From contig JAUCBJ010002739.1 of the NCBI GenBank assembly GCA_032718475.1, positions 1-64,000 of the forward strand: 64,000 nt of DNA. Reading direction: 5' to 3'. The DNA is from Nemertoderma westbladi (Eukaryota; Xenacoelomorpha; Nemertodermatida; Nemertodermatidae). Positions 11,601 to 23,757 of the stretch are shown piece after piece; position 1 is the first letter of the stretch, and the number at the start of each line of letters is the position of its first letter. The translations under genes were made by a program, and so were the position numbers. Below the pieces are notes generated by a model. It saw nothing but the letters and a program-made list of their open reading frames with translations. It was not told the origin of the DNA and ran no database searches.

Positions 11601-12158
11601 ACAATATAAAGTATGCACAGGTTGTTTGATTAGGTATGGTATGTTATGTTGTGATAAATGCAGATAACGGATATATGTCCTTATAATTAAGCCTACTAGT
11701 GTAGGGCTAAAGCCGTTCTTCCTGGCTTAGAATCACCAACAACACTAAAAACTGATAAGAATAACTATAAGAATACCAGCTACCCTTATTCTACAAAGAT
11801 CTCACCCACCACAGAGAATGAGCATACAGATAGGAAATTCAGTTCAGTAGATCTGTGATAGGTCAAAATCAAAACCAACTCAAATCCTATTGGCAGATAC
11901 AGTAGGCAGGGCTATGGGGCAACGTGGCAATATCAGCCGTTAGCCGTCGTCATGGTAGCGACACTGTTTTCAAGAGTATCGAGCTTTTACGTCACGAAAT
12001 TGCAGATTGTGTCCTCTAAAGTACAAATACAGAAGAAATGGCTTTTATGTCCTCCAAAACACCAGTACAGCAAGGACACGGCCCTTTTATGCCTGGTAAA
12101 CCAACCACAGAGTACTTTACGGGGATAATAACCGGCTAATTACGCAAAAGCTTTTACA
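8658..12158 (-). mobile_element. LTR plus 5' leader of BEL/Pao element B (also in the 3' LTR position of C)
   Basis: Non-coding stretch from the Gag start to the LTR tip (ACA ending at 12158; minus strand TGTAAAAGC). It has the ACCGGTA-bearing leader repeats (about 8791-9050), a duplicated block of about 300 bp (10010-10260 and 10300-10560), and three near-identical short units ending in GTACCGGTT near 10740-10865. On the minus strand a purine run, GAGGGGTAGGC, lies just outside the tip (12159-12169). That is what a polypurine tract next to a 3' LTR looks like, so this LTR may serve both C and B. Confidence 0.7.
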
Positions 12159-13840
12159 GCCTACCCCTCACGGCCTCCGGACAGTGCAAGATCCTCAGCG
12201 CCGATATACTGTTGTCGCGGTGTTTATCACCAATGTAGTAGCTACACAACGACAACAATAACCAGCGCGAGTCACTCCACTGTCCGTCCTAAGGGCTTAG
12301 ATTGACTTCAGGTTCTCACTTTAGAGTTAGGGCTACTTTCACAACTGCGACTAGCTACTGTAAACACACTTTAGTAGCAACATTCACCTATAAACGCACA
12401 AACTCCACACAACTGTCACAAATTGTACACATTCGGGCCATTTGTCCGTTAGTCAAGTGCCTTCCAGAATGCCACGTTATTATTATGTATCCTTGGATAC
12501 TAGCAGTGCGCTATTTATTCCGTATGCTATTCAATGGGGCAAGCTTTCTATTGCTCTTTTAACTCGCTTCTAATTCTAGCGTGGTTGTTGCTATGGTGAC
12601 ATTATGGAAAGCTAGCAGTAGAATTAGGATAATTCTCATGCATACAGATCTGGGATGCTATTTAATAGTAATTCTTTAATTGTCAATATTCCCCTTTATA
12701 CATGACTTTATGAATTTTATCGGCTATTGACTATATATTGGAGATTCTCGCACACTAATACACTTAATAGGGAGAATCTCCGCTCCCATGATCTATTAAT
12801 TAATGGAATTTTGGGAATGTTATAAATTGTATAAAATAACAATTTATAAAATTCATGAAAGGATATGAATTTAAATTTATTCCCGTAAATTTTATTATTT
12901 AATATTAAAATAGACACAATTTTATTCCAGAATATGTCTGGGGACTGAGATCCTTGATTCTAGTAAATTTGTCCTTTTAAGAGTATCGGTAAGTGCTACG
13001 ATATCTTAATCGACTAGAATTTTTAAAGGATCTAAATTTTAACAGATCTTGATTTATAGATTTTCTCGGTTTACAAACTACTTAGAGTTTATTTGCGTGC
13101 ATTTACTCTATTATAACATTTGTTTTAATAGATTTTTATAAATATTAACTATGTAATATTTAAGATGGGCACCGATTTATTCCAGAACATGTCTGGGGAC
13201 GTTAACCACTGATTCTAGAATTTTGTCTTTCAAATATATCGGTGGGTGCCGCGGTATCTTAATCGACTAGAATTACAGATGGTCAAAGGGTTTAACAGAT
13301 TTATTTGCGTTGTACGCTACTGTTAAAGGGACATCACGCTACTATATGTATTATTTAATATATAATATAATTAATATAATAGAGCAATATTGCAAGAAGC
13401 AATGTCAGAGAGAAGAGGCAAGTCGTTTCCAAGGTCTACCCAGAGCTTGGTTTAGCCGAGACACGAGGATCTGAACTTTGCATTCCTAATACTCTACTTA
13501 CCAATAATACTTGAGTATATAGTAGGAGCTTTATTGTACTTTAATAAGTACGGACATTTCATCTTACTGTAGTCACGTATTTATAATATGATACGGACAG
13601 TAAGGAAAGAGAAAGAAGAATTATTTCTCGCCATTGCACTAAATATATAATATAAGTAATTAAGTAATAAACACGAGTATATATTGCACTAATCTACTAA
13701 ATAATCGCTAAAATAACATTCTACTAAATAAAATTAAAGAAAACGATTATTATAAAATTACATAATAATACATACCTAAATATAAAAATAATAAAAAACG
13801 AATATAAAATAATATGGTCACACACCCACTCCAGACGCTG
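12159..13840 (-). other. 3' non-coding part of BEL/Pao element C, with a direct repeat
   Basis: AT-rich stretch between the end of the C pol remnant and the next LTR tip; no supported gene. It holds a polypurine-like tract at the LTR edge (12159-12169, minus strand). A direct repeat lies at 12914-13020 and 13166-13275, sharing ATGTCTGGGGAC and ATCTTAATCGACTAGAAT. A small inverted repeat, GGAGATTCTC/GAGAATCTCC, lies at about 12739-12783. Part may be unrelated host DNA. Confidence 0.45.
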
Positions 13841-14490
13841 TTACGTTGGGGAGTCCCTAGATGTCAGTTGGATTAGGGAGGTGGTCGCGGGAAGAGTATC
13901 TTGCCTTCCATAGTTTCCGGACAGTTCTCTGTCTCTCTCCAGTAAACATAAACGACCAACTGGGCGATTGAGCTGCTGCGTCTCGAATACAATTCCCGGT
14001 TTCTTAAAGTTACGTCGCATGACGACGAGTTCTACCGATCGCACTAAACCGTCATCCAAGATATGAGTCTCGATAATATGACCTGTCTGCCACCGCTTAC
14101 ATGGAAGATCTGTTTCCACAATAAGGACCATGTCTCCGGCGCTGACGTTTTCTTGCTGCGCAAACCACTTGGTTCGAAGTTGTAGCGTAGGCAGATAATG
14201 TTTTTCGAAATGGTCAGCGAAACGACGGGATAATAACTGCATAAGTTGCCAAGTTTGCCGGCAGTATTCGTCTCCGTCCGTGATTTCCGATCGTGGGAGC
14301 ATGGCTACAGGTTTCTTCAGTAGGAAGTGCGCGGGTGTTAGCGCTTCCAGGGAGTCGGGACTCGATGAGACTGGCATAAGCGGTCTTTCGTTAAGATAGG
14401 CGGCGATTTCTTCCATTAACGTACGCAAACGTTCGTCGGTGAGATACGCACGGCACGGCACTATCAGAAACCTCCATCAGAAACCTATCT
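13841..14490 (-). pseudogene. BEL/Pao element C integrase C-terminal (DUF5641) remnant
   Basis: Open frame of about 206 codons matching the C-terminal part of BEL/Pao integrases: LTDERLRTLMEEI and YLNERPLMP at the start, then LPTLQLRTKW, DMVLIVETDLPCKRWQTGHI and VRSVELVVMRR, as in DUF5641. It joins the upstream pol frame at about 14470-14490, where a short direct repeat (CAGAAACCT occurring twice) marks the junction. The zinc finger and the catalytic core of integrase, normally several hundred bases, are missing. The frame differs from the RT ORF upstream. Confidence 0.8.
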
Positions 14491-17400
14491 GAGATTTTAT
14501 ATTTGGGAAGATCTTTAATAGCATGGACCTGCACAGATGTCGGTGGAGCGGTATCACTAGTGATCTTCGTCCTGGAGTAGTGATAATGGAAGCATCGCTT
14601 CAAATACGCAACGGCCTTACAAAGCCTGATTCCAGGAGCTATAGTGATGTATCGCCCTCTGTAGGAGAGGTGAGAGTCCCTGCGAAACGTCTGGTGTTCC
14701 AGATTTCCAGTCTCTCTCTCTGATTTCCACAACGGACTTATTTGTGGCGGGGAAGTTTAGATCCACAGCGTCGTCTCCGGAAAGATGTAGTACAGACAGA
14801 TCTATCACGGGTTTAAATAACTTCGATTTACTCGTCCGGGTTTTAGGTTTGACTTTCTCCGCTCCCTTGGCTTGTCTAATCTCAGCCGTGGTAAGATGAG
14901 GAGGCCATTCATCTTCTTCTTTACTTAGGAAGTCGGGTCCACCTAACCAGTCCGGAGTGTCTACCAGTTCTTGAGGAGTTGCTCCTCTGGAGGCGATGTC
15001 GGCTGGATTAATCGTCCCAGGGCAATGTCTCCATTGATCTACACTAGTGCGACTAAGTATAACGGCTACTCTGTTGGTAACAAAGACGCTGAACTGACAG
15101 ACTTCATTGGTTATATACTCCAAAACGAGTAAAGCATCAGTCCAATAGACAGTTTTCTCCAGTGGATAGTCGATCTGTTCTGTGACATTCCGGCCGATGG
15201 CTGTAGCGTATAGAGCCGCTTTTAACTCCGCTCGAGGAACTCGTAGCTTGTTGTTTATCAAGGCCTTAGAGGTAACCAAGGCAACTTTAATTCCATCCGG
15301 AGTTTCAACCCTCAGGTAGGCTACTATACCTATTCCCATATCGCTGGCGTCTCCAAACACATGGAGTTGATAGGAATACGTGGGGAGAACATGACCAAAA
15401 TATGAACGGGAAATCGTAAAGTTCTCGATGGATGGTAGAGAATCTTCCCATTTCATCCACTTCTTTAGTAGTTCTCCCTTAAGTGGATCGTCCCACGAGT
15501 GGTTTTCAAGCCACATTTGTTGAACTAAACTCCGAGCAACCAATATAACTGGGCTAATAAATCCCAATGGATCGAAATAAGTGCTCAGGATACTTAGACA
15601 AATCCGTTTAGTTCGAACTGGATTATCTCGCTGTTTTAGCTGGAAAAACAGGATATCTCTCTCCGTGTCCCATTTCAAACCAAGCGTCTTGGTTTCTGGA
15701 AGATCGTCCTTGATTAGGTCCAGGTCTTTAACTCCTCGGTCTTCTACCGGGATCGATTCCAGAAACTCACGGGAGTTGCTGGTGAATTTAGTTAGTCGAA
15801 ATCCACCACGTTTCAAACACTCTACCATTCCCTTGGCAACATCAATGGCTTCTTCCACCGATGGGAGGGACTTTAAATTATCGTCCATGTATATATCCCG
15901 TTTGATGTTGTCGATAACCGCTTTAGAGAAGGCGTCTCGGTTGTCATCAGCAGTGGTGCGCACTACTGAACAGGCGTTCGAGGGGCTCGAGATGATTCCG
16001 AAAGCCTGGATGGTCATCCAGTACTCCACAGGTTTTTGGCTGAGGTCTCCTTCAGGCCACCACAGAAATCGCAGGCTGTCTCGATCCCTATCCAGCGCCT
16101 TAACTTGTAAGAACATGCCTTCTATATCTGAGGCGAAGGCGATCGAATATTGCCGTAATCTTAAGAGTATTCCCAACAAGGATTGGAGTAAGTTGGGTCC
16201 CGGCAACAACTCCGAATTAAGGGATTGGCCCATGTAGAGGGCGGAGCCGTCAAATACTACCCGAACTTCGTTGGGTTTACCGGGTTTGGGAACGTAATGA
16301 TGGGTTAAATAATACGTTCTCTCAGTTATGGGTGTTTCTTCCGGTACTCGCTCCGCATATCCCTTATCGATGAATTTCTTCAGCTGTGTCTTGTACATCT
16401 CTTTAGCTGAAGCGTTTGCCGTAAGACGTCGATGTAGTTGAGCGATTCTTTTCTCAGCCAAGGGTCGGTTATTTATAAAATTAGGTTCTCGCTTTCGAAA
16501 TGGCAGACCAATTTCATACCTCCCTTGATCCCTAAGGAAACGTGTAGTCGTTGCCTGGATCTGCTTGGCTCTTTCCTCCTCGACTGATAGTGCTTTGTCG
16601 TAGGAATTAGGTTCTACAGCTTCTTGAGTAAAGAATCGTACGGCGTGTTCGTCGCGAATCTTAGCATTATGTCGATCTATCACCTCATTTAGCTCATCGT
16701 CATAATTGAGTTGTCCGCCATGATGGACGAGATGGCAAAGGTGCACTTGGTTTCTCCAAGCTTCACTTTCAGTGAGGAGGTCTATCGTATTTTCCTCGTC
16801 AAATAGCTGGGTAATATCGTCGTTATCTGAGGAGTATGGTGTTCCCTCAGGTGTGATTTCTCCCTCACTGATTTCTTCTTCCCATTCACTCACCTGGTGC
16901 ACTTGTTCAGGGGGTAATCTTTCCATGAGCGTTCTACGGGAAGGTCCAGTGAAGTACCAACCTACTCTAGTTCTTCCCGCATAAGTTTGCAATGGTTGCG
17001 GTCGAGCAGGTCGTTTCTCTAATGTCTCAAGCGCCTCATGCGCATTTTGGCCGATTAAAATTTGCACCCCTGGGTAGTCGGTGTTGAATCTAGGGATATT
17101 ATGTTGCTGGGTAAAATCGTCTTCATCCCAGTTGTAAGGTTCTACTTGGCTGGTAGCAAAGTTCTTTATCGCCACCATTTTTACTGACCTTATACTGTGT
17201 TCTCCTAGTTCGTCTTGGGGAGTGGACAACGCACCTACATAGTAGTCTGTAGCTACGGTAGATTTCCAAACCTGCATAATTCCTGAAAGGTTCAACTTAG
17301 TTCGGAACTTGGGTTGTCCTGCAAAGATGTCTTCGGCTAGTTCTTTATCGATGAACGTTCCTGTGCTGCCGGAGTCCAGGAGTGCGTTGACTATAAAACT

Positions 17401-18762
17401 CTTACTCAACCCATGGACTCTTAGCTGAACTACGGGGAATTCCCGGATTCCGACGTTGGAAGTTGGTGCTTTCCAAGATGGTTGTCGGTCAGGAATAGCC
17501 GGGTGCGCTTCGTTATCGGTTTCAGTCTCATACGTAAGCGCTCGATACACCGCGGTGTTTATTAGATAACAGGATTCGTTTTCGTCGGAGAATTCATCCG
17601 CGTAGAATCCTTCCATCTCAGAACTTTGGTCAGTGTCGTTCACATCACTGAATTGGACATGTAGTTCGGACTCACTTACCTGACTCGGGCTGTTTCTTTC
17701 AAATTCGGTGTGCAACAAGATATGATGTTTCGCGCCGCACTTAGCACACCTCGCTTCGGAGTAACAGGTTCGCCGTTGGTGTCCTTGTCTGAGACAATTA
17801 TAACACAACCGCTTATCCCACATGACATCACGTCTATCTTTTAGGGATTTCTTTAAGAATTCATCACACACACTTAAACGGTGGGGCCCGTCGCACAATG
17901 CACATTTTGGTTTGATGTTACTTACTTTACCTCGGGTAACGTTGTGCACACTCGTTCTTTCCTCGGGCTTTCTTCCATGAATTCTCTTAGGAGACGTAGG
18001 AGGAGTTTTTGTTACCTGTTCTCTCCTGTCACTAGTTCGAGACTTAAATTTACTTACGTCCTTAGGTGCTTTGTTGACATAGTAAGATCTTTCGGTGTCT
18101 TTCCCGTTGCTCTCCTCTTGAGAGGTCTGGCTTTCGCCTTCGTCTGTATAACACACTGGTGTTACCTTTCTCCTAGAAACGGGTTTTTCACTTACCTTAT
18201 TTTCCGGTGTCTTCTCTCGGGACTGCTTTAGGAGCTGTAATTTTACCTCTCCATCTAAGAATGACATGAGATCAGCCATGGTAGGGTCTCTTCGTTGTTG
18301 TTCCATCATATATAGAACTCTTTTGTCCCAACGAGTACCTACTCCACCCTTTGGCAAGGTAGATGCTACAGCTCCAATAATCATAGAACTCTGATACTCA
18401 TGAGACTTACCTAGCCAATCTAATTGTCTACAAATCTCCTGGATCTCATCGGAAAACTCTATAATCCCGCTGCTAAGAAACTTTCGTGGCGCTACCAATT
18501 TCGCATACAAATACCTAGCTATGTTATTCCTATTGCCATACCTGATGTTTAGTGTATCCCAAACTTGTCTTAATCCATCTGGATGTCCAATAAACTTTAA
18601 CGCCATTAACTTGGGAGATCCTTCCAAGCACTCGATGAGGAATCTAAGTTTCTCTCCGTTAGATAGCACAGAGTTATGTATGTTATCTTTATAATATTCA
18701 TTAAAAGGTAACCATTTCATCTCATCTCCGTTGAACTTGACGATCTCTCCCACCTTTACCGC
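14491..18762 (-). pseudogene. BEL/Pao element C Gag C-terminus, protease, reverse transcriptase and RNase H
   Basis: Open for 1378 codons (18753 to 14617), then frameshifted at about 14630; the pol reading continues in another frame (RLCKAVAYLKRC) to about 14490. Order by residue of the open part: DUF1759 capsid region (1-170), zinc clusters (about 290-350), A17 protease LLDSGSTGTFID (about 458), reverse transcriptase with IYMDD (about 952), and RNase H with FGDAS (about 1132), RAEL, WTDA and NPADIASRG. RT and RNase H catalytic residues look intact. The start is not a true start: the upstream gag frame is cut by a stop at 18763-18765 where B has a Gln codon (CAA to TAA). Integrase is lost downstream. 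The element is therefore dead although its RT frame is long. Confidence 0.9.
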
Positions 18763-21084
18763 TTAACGGGCTTCGGTTCTAGCCATTTGACGCGTAAAAC
18801 TTTCTTGGGCCATCGTATTATTCAATATTGAGTTATCGGTATATAAATTTCTCAGATTATGATCAGGTCTATATGGAATATCATTATCAGCAGGTCCATC
18901 ATTACCCTGAATAGGGTTTACTATAGGAGTTTCTACTTCACTAGCAGTATAGATGCGTGTAGGTTCCACACCTTGCGCATGAAATACTTCAGACCTAACA
19001 GGTTGACACATTGTTACAGGGGGTGGTGTTATACCCCTTTGTATATTTACTAATTTATCGCGTTCTAACGCGATACTCTGCTGCACTTCTTGCAGTTCTA
19101 ACCTACCCTCTCTTACTGTTCCCTTTAACTGCTGCACAGTCCCTTCCATTTCTCGGACGTGCTGGGAGGAACGGATGCGCTGTTCCTCCAATTGTCCGAG
19201 CCTTCCATTGATCCATCCCCCGTCGTCCCTCATCCACCCACTCGACCACCGAAGCGGGAGCCGCCAACATAGTAGTGGGTAGACGAGGGACGATGGGCGA
19301 TAAATCGTGGATGTCTCGCTCGGCGTCCAAGACTGGGACTGTTTCTTCAGCTAGTTTATTGGGCACAGGTAATTTAGTACTGTGCAAAGGGAATTTTGAG
19401 GTAGGTTCTGGGAGTACAGGTGTCTCTATCACCGAAGGGTTGGCTTCGAGAACAGGCCTAATTATTTCAGGCTCATCTACTATAGTAGGGAGTCTTTCTA
19501 CTCTAATAATTTGGTCTGTGGGTTCTGTACTACCTAAGTCTGTGCTAGCTAGTTGCCTTCTCACAGCTGGGGGCAAATTAGGCAATTTCTGATGGTGAGG
19601 CGTTCTCCTACGTCTGCTGGAACGAGATCTATTTCCTCCGCCTTCAGGATCTGTTGTATCGCCTTCATCAGATGATGTAAATCCCCGTCTCTTGGGAATA
19701 GATCGCCTTATCATCTGCCACTGACTAGCTGTTCTCTGTTTATCTATGTAGTCTTGCTTCTCTTTAAGATTTTCCAACTCTAGTTGAGTTGTCTCTTCAG
19801 ACGCCCTCCGTTCTGCTTCTACCACTGCCTCTGCCGCTTTTCTTTCCGCTTCTGCCGCTGCTACTGCTGCTTTTCTTTCAACTTCTGCCGCTGCCGCTGC
19901 TGCTGTCTTTCTGTCTTCTATTCGTTTTTTCTTTAACTGTTCTTCTTGGACCCTAGCGATGCGGCTGCTTTCATCAAATTTAGCTTGGTTTGCGGCTAAC
20001 ATTTCCGCATCTAATGAGTCCAACACAAACTTGGCTCCTTCACTAGTAGGGCGAAGTCCAGCTAGCCGTATCCTCAACTCTTTGTCACCTATAAATCGTT
20101 GATAGTCCGACAGATAGATGTCAATAGCGTCCTTCTTCTGAGGTTTCTCCAATGTCGCTTCGCTTTCCACTTGAGAAAAGGTAGCGTCTGTTGATTCTCT
20201 GTGGGTTGAGCGCTCAGTTAGCTGAATTTTCCATTGGGATGTTCCTTGGACTTTAAGACTCCCCGTTGGAACCAATTCTTTACGGCAACTTGCAATGACG
20301 TGTCTTGACTTTTCTTCGAGGCTTCCTCAAAGGCCGAAAGGATTAGTCTAATTCTTAGGATTCGTTCTCGAACTTGATATAGCAGCTCTCCCTGCTCTTG
20401 AGGTCCTTGGGGTTGTTGAAACAGTTGTTCCTCTAATCGCTCCAAAGAGCTGAAGAATCCCTGTACATATCCGGCTGCCAACCTCTTCCACACAGCTGGA
20501 TCTCTAGTGTCCTTTACCACTCCCATCCTGTATAAGTCCTCCCAGGCAGCTTCCGATAAGTTAAACGGGAGTCCGGGTCCGGGGAAGATCCATTGCGTCT
20601 CGACAATAGATTTCAGTTCCTCTTTCGTGTATCCTGCATAACTGTCCTTGGTCAATCGCTTACTTCTCGCCCAATCAATTTGATGTTCGTCCACCGCAAT
20701 CAATACTCTAGTGAGTACGGCTTCAGGAAGAATGAGAAGTGGATCCGAATAAACTGCATCTGCCATCTTTGCTCCGCGCTCGGGTGGCAACTCTACAGTA
20801 TCTGAACTACTGGAGCTATCGGGCCGCTGAGAAATAAGTTCTCGGCTCGGGTGTTGCTGCTGTTTAACAGCTGCCTCTTGGTCCCGCTTGACTTGAGCCC
20901 GAGTGCCTATGATAGACCTACGGTGCTTTACTAGTCTAGGGTCTGATACTACTACTGAAGGGATGACTTTTCTTACAGTAGGAGGGGACTTGAACATTGG
21001 TCTCAAACGTTCGGCACTCCTATCGGAGTCGCAGACTGTTGTTTCTAAGAGACTATCTGACAGAGTTTGCTTTTTGTCAGCCAT
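18763..21084 (-). pseudogene. BEL/Pao element C Gag N-terminal part, frameshifted
   Basis: Gag starts at ATG 21084 (MADKKQTLSDSL). The frame is open to about 20260, where a frameshift falls between the NWFQRG and SLKVQGTSQWK regions. The second frame runs to about 19215 (VEWVDEGRRGMD), then a second frameshift returns to the first frame (INGRLGQLEEQ onwards) up to the stop at 18763. It includes the segment that A shares and B lacks (about 20270-20780) and a shorter Ala/Glu/Lys-rich region (about 19800-19920). Comparison with A and B shows that these are breaks rather than a different design. Confidence 0.85.
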
Positions 21085-23757
21085 GTTTGATTGTACAGTT
21101 GAATGCCTACTACTATAATGACAGTTAAAGCAAGTCTAGTAATTCAGTATCAACTGTTAGCCTAGTAATTGATTACCGATATCGTTACTCAATGTAACGC
21201 GATATATATATAATATATTAGAGTACCGGTGTACACTTATAGTATATATATAAGTATTATTACAAACTAGGGTTTGTCACAGAATACCGGTATATAATTT
21301 CAGCATAAATATATATAAATATATAATAAGCCTACCGTGAATACCGGTATACAGCTTACACTTATAGTATATATAAGTATAATTATAGACTAAAATTAAT
21401 TACAGAATACCGGTATATAATTTCAGCATAAATTTATAGAAATAAATGTAATAAGCCTATAGTAAATACCGGTATGTCAATTATTTTAGAATAACTGAAT
21501 TTCTGAATTTTAGGGTTACTTTTCTTTACTTTGTTACTGTTATTAAGCAGTAGTCCAACTGATATTAAGACCTAATTGATGTATGACAGGCCTACTATTT
21601 TATAAATCGGTTTGATTTGATTTATAATATATATATACCCTTATAATAGGTTTTGACAATATTTGAAATAAATGTTATTATTTCTGGTAAGGAGTCACTA
21701 CACCGAAGCTGAACGCTCTCAGTGGAGTGCTACTTATTGGACACTAAAACAAATAATTCTACTTTACTAAGTTACTTATTACTATAAATTACATACAATT
21801 ACGGGGTGAGATTACAATCTCTAAATAAACACAAAAATTACACGTACAAATTTGAGGGTAATTTTACAGGAAATCTACAAACCAGCCTAACAAGGGGTTA
21901 GAATTTCTGGTTATTACAACGGACAGGATACTACGGTGTTTGAAAATAATTAAGCAGTAGTAAATAAATTGCGTTGTCCAGATAAGAAAATACCACTGTC
22001 TGACGACTTATAGTCTTTAGCTGTACAGCTCTATAAGTACTACGTTATGTACCCGGAGTGTTCTTACGTAGAAGTTAATTACCGCAGCCAACCAGAGCCA
22101 ACGTGCCTATTAACCACTTTACAACACAAATATACTGTCTACGCACTAATTACCTCCGGAAAGTATTGTACACTAAACCCTAAATTAGGTACAAGTACTT
22201 ATACAACAAATAACCAGCAGTTAAAAATACTTGTACAGCTAAAAGAACCACAGTATCTGCTGGAGTGACTAGAGCATAAAATCACCAGTCTTTACCTATG
22301 CCAAGCAGCCCTGATGTAATACCGGGGTTAATTTAACCATAACAGTATGTATAACAAGCACAATTACTGTAGGAATAAACTTGGGGAGTTATGTATGTTG
22401 CGAATACTCGCATATACTCTGAATAATAAATATTACGCTACCTGTGCAGACTACACAAACAAAATACAAACCAAACGCTGGCAGACTACTATCAAGCCTA
22501 AATAAACTACAGTATATGCAGACTCCGAAATGGTTAGTTAGTACGCGTTCTAACCGAGTAGTACGACTTATTCTTTCGGGGGGGATTTACCTTACAGCAC
22601 TGGATGCCCCCACCTTCCTAACTAGTACTTTATCGGACATACACTCTACACACACTGCAATCTCTTCAGACTCAACAACAGTCAGACAACAATCCAGCCT
22701 ACAAATTATTTATACAATCTGAGCAGGCTTACACGCCTTCTGCTCAATATTACACTTACAAATAAGTAAAACTGACAGAAATAAATAAGCTCTAAAAGAA
22801 ACAAGGGGTGTACAGTCCATAATCTCTTAAACAGCCTACCAATATACAATATCACAATCGAAATAATACTGGTACCGGTAAGGTACCAGTACACTGTTGC
22901 ACTGCTGCATACAACTGCACACTGCTGCACACGGATCTGCCGACCGTCACTGAATTTAATCATATATAAGGAGGATAGCAACTGACACATGTAGGGCTTA
23001 TGAAATAGCATTGACACACACTAAAACCACTGTAATGTAAGTCGCAATTGCTACCAGTAACCGGTCTCTCTAACCTTTGTTAATCAAGAAGATTGGGGTT
23101 TTATGATTATTTATCGATATTCTCCAAATATAACACATATCCATCAACAGTTAACAATTAATAACCGACAGTAAATAGCAGTAAAATAATGCGGTGAAAT
23201 TGGTGCAGACAGTTTGTTTGTGACCAATTTGTTGTAGTTTGTTCAGTTTGCAGTTTCATCAGTTGGTAGGTGCAGGTAATAGATTTACGTTTTTATAATC
23301 AAAGCCGTCTAATGTTGGCCAAAGTCTGAAACTTCCAACACAGAAGTACAGAATCATTTCTAAGCAGTTGTTCTCGCTCAGAAAGGTAAACAAAGACCGT
23401 CATGCATTGCGCGATTTCCCGTAGGCTTCTGTGCAAAATAAAATGAAAATCGCTCTGATTGGTCGAGTGAGCCGAACAAAGAAAGTTAAGAAAGCTCCAC
23501 ATCGACATCAAATCAGCTGACAGATTTCGTCATCTGAACTACACTGTATTAAGAGTATTTGGCGTATTGCGGCATAAAATGGCTTGTTATGTCCTTTAAA
23601 ACACCTACAGAGTACATTGCGGAGAAAATGGCTTGTTATGTCCGCTAAAACACCTACAGAGTACATTGCGGAGAAAATGGCTTGTTATGTCCGCTAAAAC
23701 AACTAAACAGTTCATTGCGGAGAAAAATGACTGGTTATATCCGCAAAAGCTTTTACA
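21085..23757 (-). mobile_element. 5' LTR plus leader of BEL/Pao element C
   Basis: From the Gag start to the LTR tip (ACA ending at 23757). It has the ACCGGTA leader repeats (about 21223-21480) but only one copy of the block that is duplicated in A and B (about 22440-22740), and lacks the segment equivalent to about 3600-4190 of A. Near the tip, a 49-bp unit containing ATGGCTTGTTATGTCCGCTA recurs about 3.5 times (23575-23757). The first 14-16 bases of the LTR are the same as in A and B, but what follows diverges. Confidence 0.7.
23575..23757. repeat. 49-bp tandem repeat inside LTR tip of element C
   Basis: About 3.5 units of roughly 49 bp, each with ATTGCGGAGAAAATGG, TGTTATGTCC and, in the better copies, ACACCTACAGAGTACA. 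The last unit runs into the LTR terminus. A related two-unit version lies in the opposite orientation at 54940-55030, so the repeat belongs to the LTR family. Confidence 0.75.
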
